Positions 46,958-59,668 of a stretch of DNA of 64,000 bases are shown one piece after another. The position numbers and the translations under genes were made by a program. The notes below the pieces were generated by a model. The model searched no databases. It was not told where the DNA came from and was given only the letters and a program-made list of their open reading frames with translations. Source of the DNA: Aurifilum marmelostoma (lineage: Eukaryota; Ascomycota; Sordariomycetes; Diaporthales; Cryphonectriaceae); assembly GCA_027559495.1 (NCBI GenBank), contig JAMXSV010000022.1:147855-211854 (forward strand), read 5' to 3'. Position 1 is the first letter of the stretch, and each line of letters begins with the position of its first letter.

Positions 46958-49651
46958 GGCGGGTGGGCAGGTGGAAGAAGAAAAGCGGCGGCGGCGGAGG
47001 GTCGGGTTAGGTAGCTGTGTCCTGGACGCTGTCGAAACTGGTCATCACAAGTCAGTTCAGCACCGGGCAAGCAAACGCTGCGTCAGGCCAGGCCGGACAG
47101 GCTGCACTGAGGTGCGCCCGCCGTGCTGGGCCGGGGCGAGGCGACCCACAGCATTAGACGTTGAGATATCCTCAGAAATACAAATAAAGACACCAGAGCA
47201 GGCCGTTTTCTCTGCCAATCCCTCCCGAAAGACCAACAATCAGGACGAGGCGAACAAGACTCGTATGTAGCAATGCATCTGGTCTTCTTGGTCCTGCTCC
47301 GCGGAGGTGATAGACTGAGACGAATTTATTCGTATGTCCAGTGTAGTCTCTGAGTGCGCCTTATGATAGTCTCTCGAAACCGACAACGACGCTGACACAG
47401 GCGCTGGTTGCGGCGTGGGGCGAACAGGCTGACCGGCCTGACTTGGGGCGCACAGGGAGGAGGAGGAAACAGTGTTATTATACAAGAGTAAAGGCAGAGG
47501 TTACGAGGGCGTGGAGGCTCATGCAGATATCCGGGATCGGCCTGGGCGCAGAGATAGACAAGAAGGACGAGACTCAAAGGTCACAATGATCATGTCGAGG
47601 TGAGGAGGCAGGAGACTGTTTATGTCGAATCGAGTCCTTTTCTCGTCTGAGTACCAGGTTCAGTACAGCGGTTTTTCAATGGAAGTGCAGGGCATGTGCG
47701 GTACATTTAGTGGCAGGTGGGCGGAAGTCTGATGAGGGGACAGGTACACTGGCCTGTACCATGGCTGCATGGTATCCACGGTACCCCCCATAGTGGTCAG
47801 GATTGCCAGCCCCCCCCCCTCCCCTCTTGCCTTCTCCCCCCAGACACTGATATCCCCATAAGGCGTCTATTGTACATAGTGGACGCTACTATATATGGCT
47901 AGTCTTGCCTTTCTCTTTGGATTTTTTATTTTTTTTTTCCTTCTTACTCGGCATCTTTACCAGGAGGGACATGGGACCTGTGGGTCCTCCTTTTAGGGCT
48001 ATCTTAGAGCCCTGGAGCCTGTCATGCTACCATAGTACAACGGGAGGCAGGGATGGGACGATTCGAAGGGGATGGGAGGGGGAGAGGTACCGTACGCAGT
48101 AGTAGAAGTGGGACCGGGCCAAGACCCTGGTCATATGTAAACTGACTGTTCCACTACAGCCTGGCAGTAACCAAGTACCTTGTGACAATGTAGCAGTACC
48201 AGACACCGTGAGACGTTCGAACGGACCAGTGTTGGGCGGGAAAGAGGACTGGCTACCCCACTCACCTCATCGTCCACTGAGTCCCTAACTACTACGGCAT
48301 TTTCTGTTCTATTGATGGCCTGCCTGCCTGCCTGCCTGCCATGCACATCAGCACCGCCATCTCCTTCACCTTCCCACTCTCGCTGAAGCTTGGTCCAGGA
48401 CTAAGACTCGAGATCACATGTGCTTCCCATCAAGCTGACAGTCTCAACACCTCATACACGGTGAGGTGATGCGTGCAAGATCTCCTGAAAAGCCACAGGG
48501 ACACACCGGCTGTCTTTGAATTTGAGAAGGTTCTGTTCCGCGGGGCTTGTTCATGTCTCTTTCTTCCCTCGTCTCCTCCCTGTTCTTGACATTCCGTCCT
48601 GGTCTAGGGCAAGATATTTCCGCAGGTCCGGACTCCGAAGCCTAGCTGGTGACATGTAGGACCGTGTGGTAGAGGCGTGGATTTGCTAGTAGGAGGAGAC
48701 ACTCGGGCAGACAGGAGGATAGGAGAATGCAGGGGGGAACTCGAGTAGCCGGAGCGGGCTGTCTTTCTATCAAGATTACTCTTGATGCTACTTTGCCCCA
48801 CAGACGAATGCTTCTGACGCATGCCTCACTGAAGGTCGCAGAAGGGCATGCGCGTAGTCCTCCGGTATGATGTCCCTTCTGTCGAGACCCCTGTTTCGAA
48901 AGCTTGGTCCACAAGGAGAAGAAGCATGCGCGCAGATGGAAAAGACAAATGAAAAAAGAGCAAGGGGCCAAAACGGTCGCAGATGTCAGCTCTGGGTGTG
49001 CGTGTGCGCAGTGCTCACCATCCACGATGCCTATACGTGGGTCAGCCGAGCCTAGGTAAGGTGGTACATGACATGCAGAGTACGACACCACCAAGTCGGG
49101 ATACTCTGCACGTTTAGCTGCCACTGTACCCTGTACAGCCATTGTGTCTTACCTAAGACATCAAACTTGTGGCCTTCCAGGGCTGATCTGCTCCGTTATC
49201 CCTGTACCTGTAGGGCAGAAAACGGTCCAAGCCCACACGCCTTGAGAGGGGTCCGTTCCGCCCTGGCAGGCCCCTTGCGGTGGAGTTATGATGGGGTACG
49301 TACTGCAACCGTGGTGCTAACAGCAGTACGCAGTACAGCTCTCTAGGGTGTCCACCCCCCTGTAAGCACTATGCAGGCCATGGTACTGGGGCTATTCCAT
49401 AGTAAGTACATATCATGCTGTGGCACTATAGCGACTCGGCAGCGTCACACTGCAGCAGGACATCTTCTGAATCCTCATGTCCAATGTCAGAAGCGCTCCT
49501 TTCTGTGCTCTGTCCTTCCCACCACCCACCTTCCTTCTTTCCATCGCCTGTCTCCTCTTTGTCTTTCCTTTTTGCGAGTCATCAGAAAAACATGGACATA
49601 TCCACAACCACAGCAACACTTTCCTTGTTGCTCCTAACGTGGTACGGGCGA

Positions 49652-49652
<1 letters not shown>

Positions 49653-49734
<82 letters not shown>

Positions 49735-49754
49735 ACATACACACATACACACAT
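49653..49754. repeat. (AC)n microsatellite
   Basis: An uninterrupted run of about 38 AC units is followed by about 25 bases of ACACACAT-type variants. It sits in the desert upstream of the zinc-finger gene. Confidence 0.95.
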
Positions 49755-52700
49755 ACCACCCAAATACAACACGCCACTCCCAATAGCCACTACAGAAACC
49801 AGCTCTTCCTCTCTTACGACTCCTATTCCCCCCCCCCCCCCCCACCTTTTTTTCTTCTTCTTTTACTTAGAAAGTGTCTTTCTTTTGGGGCTTTGCATAC
49901 GGGTGGCGATTGTAATCATGAACCGCCTGCTGCACGCCCAGTCCCGGTCCTCTCGAGGCACGCTGCTTTACACCAGGCGGTGGCCGTCATTTCTCATTAA
50001 TTTCGATCTATTCGTTTCTATTATGAATCTTGCTTTGATCTCTCCTTATTTCTCCCCCTCTCACTCCCCCCACGACAATCAATTCCAGACATGGCCTATT
50101 CTGCGATCCTGAGGGGAGGAGACGCAGAACAGCAAAATTTCCATCCTGTTTCTCTCTCCTATTCCATCTTTCGAGCCCCACCGTTCGCACTAGGTTCGAT
50201 TTGAGGTGGTTGGTACATACAGTAGTCCTTGCCCTGCCCTACTACAGGGTAAAGGCGAGGAGGGTTAAAACTTAAGGTGGGAGAACTCTCTTCCGGACAG
50301 TAGTACCCTCCGTCTGAGCAGTAATCATAGCCGCGGCCCAAGTCAGCCCTACAATAAAAGATATCCTTTATACATAAGTAGTGAGCCCTGACATGGGCAA
50401 GACCTCTCAGCCTGGATCCGCAGGTTGGCTGCAACTTACTGACTCCGACCCTTTGGGGGTCCCAGAATATTATCCACCTACAGCCTTGATGCTGGCGACC
50501 CGATGCTGTCGTGCAAGTTAGAGTCTCATGTGGAGAGTGGTTCGTTGATCAGCATTGTAGACCTTCTTGGCAAAATGTCCGTCGCTGCACAAGGCGAAAC
50601 GCCCACGAGGCCCTAGAGCGCGGCCGCCTGTGTCGTGTCTAAGTCACGTACACCCACATTCATGACGCTGTACTCACTGCGGGTTTCTGCCCTATATACT
50701 AGTGCTGCAATCCTTGGTCTGAGCTTTTAGAAACAAAACTCCATCTGCCTCCTTCCGGGCGTCAGTGGCACGAGTTCCACGCCGCCTCCTGTTGTACCAA
50801 GGTGCTGCATTCGAATCATGCACCCACGCGCTTGGGCTGCAGCAGGGCTGCAGCAGGTGGCTGCTCTCGTTGACCCCTTCTTGGCCTTGGACCCGAAATG
50901 GGCGATACGGCTACGCTGAGTTTGACCCCAACAAACGGGACTGACGGAGGATCCAACCGGTTTCTTCGGGTCTTCATGACACGAGTCCTCTCGCCTGGGC
51001 TTTGGCGTACGAATCGAAGTGTATCGCCGCCGTATGCCAATGTCTCAAAAAACCACCAGGTTTGCCTCCTTTGTGTGTGTTTGTGTATTGTCGTCTGTCA
51101 CGATGCCGACCAACGAGAATCGACCCCACGGCAGCGGAGCGGTACCACAAGCGCTGGGGCGAGGCTTATATGCTGTCTTAGCCACCCTGTGCAGGGTCAC
51201 ACCTTTATCCGAGCACCTTCTCACCTGACCGCCAGTCCTACGTGAGCCTACGTGCGGTGAAGGGCAAATAGAGAAACAGAGAAGCAAGGAAAGGAGGGAG
51301 AGGAAAATTATTAAGCGGTGCGCTTGAAATTTCTGGGATCGAAACTAGATGAGGTGAGCCTGCCTTGTTGCTTGTGGGCCGGCCGTAGATGGGATGGTAT
51401 GATGACGCGAGCCTCGATCCGAGAAATCGTCTTACCCTGGGTTAGGTTTTCAACGAGACCCTTGACACGGCTCGGTCAAACTACACACCATCCTCTCTCT
51501 CTTTGTTCTCACTTGTCTCTTACTCTTTCTCTTTTGTCGCCTATTCCACTGTCGCTTTGGACCCCAATCTCGGCCCGCCCTCTCGGCCTTCTACACTGGG
51601 ATGCATTGTTTACCCTTATGTGACCACATGACGGTTTTCCGGCTACCCCTTCAGGCGGGAAACATTGGAAGCAGTCCAGGGGCAACCCACCGCGCAGTCT
51701 CGTCGTCATGTACCTGGGGTCTACCGCCGCCCTACCCACTAGCAACTACTACAGTGATGGGCAGCAGGGAGGGAGGAGATCGCTCCGTCTCTTAAACCAC
51801 CGCCACTGTTACAGCGCGGAGATAACCCCTTATAGCTGCAGGCTCAAGCCCGCCCTCCTCATCTCACCATGCCTACTTTCTCTCTCTTTCTTTTAACAAA
51901 CAGGTATACTGAGGCGATATGATGCCGAGGTCGCAGAGGAGCCTGTTTTCCGAAACACGGCTCGGTGCTGTTCCGTTCCATTCTGTTTGCTGTCGCATGT
52001 ACAGTACGGAGTATGCACGAGTGGTGTGGGATGTACATGACTTAGTATCGTAGCGCTCACACGCCGCACCCCAGATAGCCCCTGTAGCCATAGTCGTCCC
52101 ATCTAAACTTGTTTAGCACCAATGGCCACACGCGTATACACACGCATACGCCCTAAGCACATAGATGAGCCTCGTACAATCAGATGATATTGGAGGAAGA
52201 AGTGTTATTCTTATTTCGGAATTTTTTTTTTTTTTTTTCGTGCTAGCCCTTTTCTTTCGTTGTGCAACTTTCCTTCTCTGCTTTTCTTTTCCCCTTTCTA
52301 GCGCGACTCTTACGATTTAAAAGTCCCGGCGCTGATGAGGCTCACACATACAACCCACCACGACCAGACTCTCCTTAGACTGTGAGCTAGTTACTGTGGT
52401 ATTAGTTGGTTCCTCCAGCCAGGCCACGTCAACGAAATGGCGGGGCCAGCTGGGCGCCATTCTCTGATCCCCCTACACAAAGAGCTATGGATATGCCCTG
52501 TCAATGGAAGCGCGATGGGAACACTGAAAACTAATGAGAGCTGAACCCTCCATACCTAGCCTTACGTGGTCATCTCTCTCCGCTACTCGGGGCATCACAG
52601 GTTCGGAACAGGGGGATCCACCTCAGAATGGAGACAACAGCCAAGTGGGAATCTGGCAGCCTGGTGTTAGTCTGTTGTATGTACCACTACTATCATGTAT

Positions 52701-55589
52701 TGTACATTTTATGGAGTATGTCAGCGGTGACGGGCAAACAGCAAGAGTACAGACCTCTTCGGAGAACACCTTCGCGGGCCACAAAAAGATCAGTCAGCAA
52801 TGAATTGAATGGGACCCCGCTGGAGGCTGGCGGGTGCAGGTTTTGTCGGCCGGTCTCTTCCATGTCTGGACATATTCGACGAGCGCGTTCGACTGCCTTG
52901 CTTGTCCTTTTGTGTTGGATTTCTGTGGTCGACCCCACCATTAGTTCCTCTCTGTCAAGGCTCCATGAACCGTCAACGCTCTGTAGGTCTGATCACTCTG
53001 GTATGTATCGTACGTCTGGACTTTGCCGAGATGATTCCTATTCGTTCCCGTATTCCAGTAACTGAAGTATTCATTACCTGGCTGGTATGGAATATGTTTC
53101 ATCACATGCCTATCTTTAGTGCAATTCTATGAAAGAAAGGAGGTAAAACAGTATTCTCAGTCAATAAATACGATACTGTGTAATTCTTTCCCCTCTCCCA
53201 TCTAGGAATTTCTCAAGGAATGATGGTGGTGGGAAACATACTGACAGTCTTTTTGAATGCAACCAGCAGTAAGGGTGGACCGCAGGATTTAGTGTGTGGA
53301 TCTTAGAGGGGGGGGACGTGGTGAAGGGACTAAGATTGAACTGGCTGCGTGGCTGGCAATCAAGTGCCTCGTTCGCTCTTACATAGGACATGGTAGCAAG
53401 CAGCCCCAAGAGGTCATCTGATCAGTAGTGACCTTCTAGCTGAGAGGAGCCAGCACACTCTTGAACAGAGTTACGGACGAAAGACTAGACGGGGTGGATA
53501 TTCTGGATCGTTGCCCTTCTTCTTGTCGTCCTTCTTATCCAACTATCCTCCATCATGTACCACCTCAGTGTGTGTCTCTCTCTTCTGAGCCAGATGCTTG
53601 TGTGCAGGTGTCCCGCCCCGAGGGGCCCTCTATGATTGGTCATCCCCCCCGCCAGACCGCGGTTCCAAGTACTACAGCCAGCGTCAGCCCAGAGATTGAT
53701 GGTTTTCTATTGCCATAGTATATCGCAAGGACCAGGCTCGGTTTCACTCTCAGCCCTACGGCGAGGGGCACGAGGGTGTGTGTCCCAAGCCCGGCACTAG
53801 TGGGTATCGACACTCGTAAGGACTTAAGCAAAGGATCCCCTGTCTTGCCGCTCCACAATCCCTGATTCTTAATGAATACGGTACCTACCTTTCCGTGGCG
53901 ACCGGCAGGGATCTTTGGGACCATCTTTCTTCATCATCTTCTTCATCATCATCATCATCTCTCGCGAGTCCACATGGTGCGGGCGGGTCCCGAGTGGCTC
54001 TTTCCTCTTCTCGAAATCTCTTTTTTCTTCTCTCTCTCTCTCTTCTTTTCCAGTCTTGACAGCGCCCATGGCTCTGGCGCGGAGAGGGAAGGTGCATGAC
54101 TCGCCTTGGGTTGTACCTTGAGAGAGAAGGGAAAAGTGAGGTCGCGAAGGCGTCGTCAGGAGCTTCAAACGAGGAGTGGCGGCAGGTGCTATGTAAGCAC
54201 GTGGTGGGTCGTCACTGTACTGTACCTTTTCAATGGAAAGACTTCCTCTCTTTCTGGTCTGGTCTGTACCATACTTGCGCGTAGCTGATCCTCAAACCCC
54301 TCCCTCTCCCACCGCCTTTTTTTTTCCTTCCCTCGCCCGTCCTTGACCCATCACAACCATTCAACTCGGCAATCTCGCCTTGGCCACCGTCGTTTTCGTG
54401 AGAGCGGCTGAACGACTAGGCAACTTTTCAGGTGGCTTCTTGGGCCGGAAAGGGACAATACTCTCTGTTGTTTGACCCACATACAAGCCCCATTCGAATT
54501 CCAGCTAAAACTACTATGTACAAGACCACACATAGCGCCTGACATAAGCCCCCACGTCATGTGCCCCTCCTCTAGGCTCTCACGATGTTGGTTTGCCGGT
54601 CCAAACTTCTACTGGTTGGCTGCTCTCCTTGCAAGTCCACCCCCCTCTAATCCGTCCATGTCTACTATGTAACAGTAGACCGCTGGGAACCGCTACGAGA
54701 GCTGTCACCACACCCTCATGCACGGTATGCTGCAGCGCCCTGCAGCGCACGACCCAAGATTTGTTGCACGTCAGAGAAGATCGTTTCGACATAAGGGAAA
54801 AATGCAAAAAGACAAAACAGGGGCAGCCAAGTCGAGAAACCCATCGCCCATCCTTCCGGCCGAGGCCATCGCCTGCGCTGCAGCAAACCAGACGTGCAGA
54901 TGCTGTAGATCTGGGTTTTCCAATAATAGTCCCTATTGCCCAACCAAGCTTAAATGATCTCCACGGGCTCACATTTCCTTCTGCTTGAAGCCCCAGAGAA
55001 AAATGAAAAGAGAGCCCCCTGCCGGCGCTATGCCTCTTCCTCTATGACCCTTGTTTTTTTTCTGTTTGTGCTTCTCCTCGGGGAAAGCCAAATCTCCTTG
55101 TCGGGGCACTGGCACATCAGAAGGCGATGGTAACATTGCGATACCACCCTGGGCGACTCAGGTCGGCGATCTTCCCGGTACATGTGCACAGACTGGTCTG
55201 ACTGGTTGCTTCACACGTGCACTCAGCTCTGCCGGGCCGGCCGACAAGCGCATGAGATTCTCGGACTACAGTACAGCACACACCCAATGCCTTGCTGTGG
55301 TTGTATGTGTAAGTGTGTGCTTCCACATGTCGTACTATGGAGTGTGGTGGCGATAACAGTTCACTCACTTGTCTATGGCGCTGAAGATCTCTCACCTCCT
55401 GCGCCACAGATCAGGGGCGCTCTCTCATCCAGTCGATGCACCTGCAGAAGACATCCCCTGCTAGATCCGCAATCTACCCCAGGTCTTGTTGTCGTGAGGT
55501 CTTGAGAAGAAACTCCCACGTCACCGAAACTACCCATCTCTCGAATCAAGGTAGCGGGCGGCAAAGCTTATACATGCTCTCTCTCCTCA

Positions 55590-55591
<2 letters not shown>

Positions 55592-55621
<30 letters not shown>
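55592..55621. repeat. (CA)n microsatellite
   Basis: About 15 CA units lie in non-coding DNA and are followed by a short TACATACA tail. Confidence 0.9.
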
Positions 55622-55624
<3 letters not shown>

Positions 55625-56995
55625 TACAAGGGCTGATGCACAGCACTGACGATTCACGCGACATGGGGTGCCCGAGTGGCCAATGAACGCCCGTATCGAT
55701 CCCAGACAGCGGGTTCCCAGGGACGGCAGAGTGGAGGGGGGCCTCAAACGTGGCTCGCACGGATGGCAAACGCCGCCAGGGCGTTTCGACGGTTTCTCAC
55801 ACCCTCCCTCTTTCCTTTCGTCCTTGTTGATCATGCAACTCAGCCACGCCCGGGCAGCTGTAAAACGTGGCCAGCATCAAATCAGAAGCGTCTGCAGCCT
55901 AAATCAGCCCAGGATAAGAAAACACGAGCTTTCTCGGGCTCATCCAATATGTGCATTTCTAATTAGGGCAATCCCCCACAACAATGTAAGCAAAAGAAAC
56001 AAGACATAAGTACAAGATCGATCTATTTGTCAAATCCCGAGGCTCAACTTGCGACTGCGGGAAAATCAAGAGGCCACCCAGGGGCTAATTAAGTGGGTTG
56101 GTTTGCCATCTTCTTCTCCTTGAGCAATATCAAATTGTCACTACGATTATGTAGGTAGCACAATAGAGTAAGTACAGAAGGACTGCCAAGAGAGACCCTG
56201 TCAGCCCAACCCACTGGGGCGAGAAGGCTAGGCGGGTTGCGGCGGATTCGCAAGAGAAACCCCCATAACGCCATTTGGCCGCACAACCATCAAGACGGTA
56301 CCATTTCCGCGGGCCAAAGCGCTGTGAATTTACCACGGCGGTACTGAACATGGGCGGGCTGTGGGTTGCCGCGTCTCAGCGTCCATATCAACAGTGGTAG
56401 CAGCGGGGGCGGGCCCGGCACAGGCACTACTCTACTTTGCTTGCCATATTAGTGACTTCACGGCCCATCTTGGTTGTCCCCTCAGCGATGATCGATTTCT
56501 GTATGCAGCATGGTTGGTTGACTTGGTGAAAATTCTTGGTTCGGACGGTGCAATCTCCTCTCGCTATCTGTAACCAAACAAACCCACACCCCACTGGCAC
56601 GACTTGTTCCTGACCACGTGCGGAAACGCCCTACAGGGCCAGGGCGCAGATTCTTGGTGCGTGATTGCGTGTGCTACTCGCCCGCGCCTCCTCGTCCCAG
56701 CTGTCCTCTCGATGAGGGAGTACACTTGGATATCCTGATGGACTGGGTGAGATCTCAGGTGCTTGCTTAGGGGGTCTTCAGGGCCGGAGCCGCAAATGTA
56801 GGTCCTTGTACAGCAGCAGGTACCTTCCAGACGTCTAAGTGTTCCCCTTTCCCTCTCCCCTCCCAAGGGGATCTTCGGAAATGAGTTGCTTACTGTGGAT
56901 GGGATGATGGTGACAATAAAAGCAATATTGTCCCTTAGAACTATGTAGCTCATTCTTGTCGCATTGGGTGCCCCTCGTCGCAGCTTGTTCGTTGC

Positions 56996-56999
<4 letters not shown>

Positions 57000-57055
<56 letters not shown>
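57000..57055 (+). repeat. Uninterrupted A56 tract
   Basis: Fifty-six A's are followed by GAAGAAGAAAG. This is far longer than other A/T runs in the window (20-23). It could be the poly(A) end of a retroposed sequence lying to its left, or replication slippage. No retroelement frame is recognisable in the preceding 400 bases. Confidence 0.9.
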
Positions 57056-57057
<2 letters not shown>

Positions 57058-59455
57058 AGAAGAAAGAAGAAACCCATGGTAATAACAGGGCGGAGGGCAA
57101 AGGGCGGATCCCTCCCGGCTGTTGCCCTGCCCCGCCCTGTCCTGCCCTACCGAATGTCCGTAGAGCGTCGCAGTCGCGTAGCAGACACACCGTACAACCC
57201 TAATATGCATTATAATGTTCTCTTGTTCTCTTTTGCACTAGTCTCCACAATAGCAAGGCATCCGAGACTCCGGGCGGACGTAAGAGGACGGCCGGGAATG
57301 GAATGGACGAGGTAGGACAAGGCGTTGATGGGGCGAGCGGGCTTTCAGCAACTGGGCACTACCGTCGACCACACACCACAGTACAGACTAACCCTCCTCT
57401 TCAATCTATTATTCCTCGTACCAGCCTGTTGCCTGTTTTCCCACAAGGATTAGTGAGCCCAGATTGCCAGTCACGGTGTCAGAAATAGCTTGTAAGGTAA
57501 CATTCGCCAGAAGCAAAATGGAAATTATGCCGATTCCACAGAAGGGCACGTCGTAAAATGCAGCCGCTGTTTAAACGCTCGCGTGGGAAAAAGCCCCCCG
57601 GCGGGGGGGGGCGGGGGTGGTGGGTGGAGTGCACCTTGTTGCCGCCATAGTTTGCTATCGTAGATGTATGTACATACTTGCAACGTTGTACGTCCGTACT
57701 ACCATGTGTATGTAAGAAAAAAAACTTCCAACAGGGGGAGCATCCGAAGCGGCAAAGCCCCCCCCCGCTCCAGACCAAACGCAGAACCGGCAACATTGTG
57801 CGCTGTCCAACAACCACCAGAAGGCGACCAGCCCTCGAGGTAGTATGTACTTCCACCACATGTATGCCTGACTTCTCCCTTCTTTTCTTTTCGCCCTCTA
57901 AGGTGGCTGAGACAGACGAATGACTGACAAGAGCCTACCACCGGGATGACGGGCGGCGAATGCGCTGCAACGTGCGTATATAGCACTAATTAATTAGACT
58001 CACCAAGCCTCTCGTCGCTGCAACGCTGCTTGCCGCTCAGGGAACGGGGCCGCTCGTCTGGCCTGTCTTCTCACCTTCTTGTTTTCTTGTTCTGCCGCGC
58101 AACAATCGAATCATCTCTGTGTCTGCCTGCCTGGTTGACCAAGTGACTAGAGGCAAGCAAAAGCGGTGTGCGCGCGCCTGCATCCCGACATCTCTGTCGG
58201 ATCCCCCGTCCGTCTCGCTTCGCAAGGTTGCTATCCCGGGGGTAAAGTGCAGGAAACCAGCTCGAGGCGGCCGCCGACCAGAGTCACATCCAACTCTTTT
58301 CTTTTGCATGTACTGTACTTTTCCAAGCACGTTTTTGGTTTAACTTGGGAATCCTTCATGTCGCCGGGCCTCTTCTACATTCAACCATACACACACTAAC
58401 TCCCTTCCTCTGTTCCGGGTTTGGCAGTCTCCGCCTTCAGCGTCACCCTATCCTACGACCTTGAACATGCCATTCTTCCGTCCCGTCTTGCCCTAACAGG
58501 CGAGATCTTCGCCCTTCGGATGAAATAATAAGAAGCAAGAGAGAGAGAGAGACAGAGAGAGAGAAGGTTTCTTGAGCCAGCCAGGGGCCAAGCAATGTCG
58601 AGCGTTCTCGACACCATGTTTGTAACCTTGTACTCATCTTGTCGTTCTGCCCAACTTCGGCACTTGCTTCTGATCAGGGTGTTCAACCCCGTTAGTGTAC
58701 CTCTCGTTCAGTAGCAATTCAAGATGGTGTTTGTTGGGGAATGTGGTCGAGGGCTACATGAGGTGAGATCCTGTGATTCGATCGCATCTGGGCCTGCAGT
58801 CAGTCTACGGAATCTGTGCCGAGGCCTTTTTCTGTTTTCTTTTATTCTTGTCTCTTTTCCTTATTCACCTTCTTCTTATCTTCTTTTTTTTTTTTTTCCT
58901 CACTCTCTTGTCAACCAAAGAGAGGGTATACATCTCACACAAGGTGCAGACGCAGGTCGAGGGTCTTTAGGCTTCGAAGCCCTGTAGGATTCATGCGACA
59001 ATGAGGCATATCCTGCAACGCAATGCGCATGCACTGCTCCTGAATATTGTGTCCGGCCTGCCCTGGGTGCAGCAAATTAATTCAATAACCAGGAAGGCTG
59101 ACAGAAGGGTGGGACACATGCTTTTGTTTGACACACACGTTCTCTCTCGTTGCTACCGTACATAGTACATAAATAGCGAAGCGAGAGTCACACAGCAGTT
59201 GAAAGAGGGGTAAAATGGAAGGGAGGGCCCACAAGGTAACGTTGGTGGTGGCTCAACTGGTTCCAGTAGCGTGGAGAACACAGAAAGCATACTTGCTTTG
59301 GAAATCTGCTGCAGTGTTCCAATAAGGCGCGGCCGAAAAAGTGACCCTCCCAACCACAGCAACTAGCTAGCCCGGCCTGCCAGACAGGACCCTCAGCCTA
59401 GAAGCCCAGGGCTGGGAGGGTGGTATTGGGTGGGTTGGTTAGACCCATGGCTGTG

Positions 59456-59475
59456 CCCCCCCCCCCCCCCCCCCC
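59456..59475. repeat. C20 homopolymer
   Basis: Twenty consecutive C's, the longest of at least fourteen G or C runs of 12 or more in the window, all outside predicted exons. Confidence 0.9.
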
Positions 59476-59633
59476 TCTTCAGTATCACACTGGCATTCTT
59501 CCTTCCCCACCCACCTGTCTCAACGTCATTGAGTGGACAGCTACACTCGCGCGCATAGGGCTGTTTTCGCAAGGACGACCTGATCATTCGGCGTAGCCAG
59601 TGTGTCTCGACGGACAGACCAGAAAAGAAGGGC

Positions 59634-59636
<3 letters not shown>

Positions 59637-59664
<28 letters not shown>

Positions 59665-59668
59665 AAAA
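59637..59668. repeat. (GAAA)n tetranucleotide repeat
   Basis: About eight GAAA units in a purine-rich stretch of the desert. No coding potential. Confidence 0.85.

Noticed and set aside
48642..49142. 166-codon minus-strand frame in the desert
   Set aside because: Cys/Leu/Ser-rich composition without a domain, and no splice-linked extension.
49477..50112. 211-codon plus-strand frame through the AC repeat
   Set aside because: It encodes His-Thr repeats from the microsatellite. It is a low-complexity artefact.
56564..57190. 208-codon minus-strand frame
   Set aside because: It is held open by the A56 tract (poly-Phe), and the rest has no protein-like composition.
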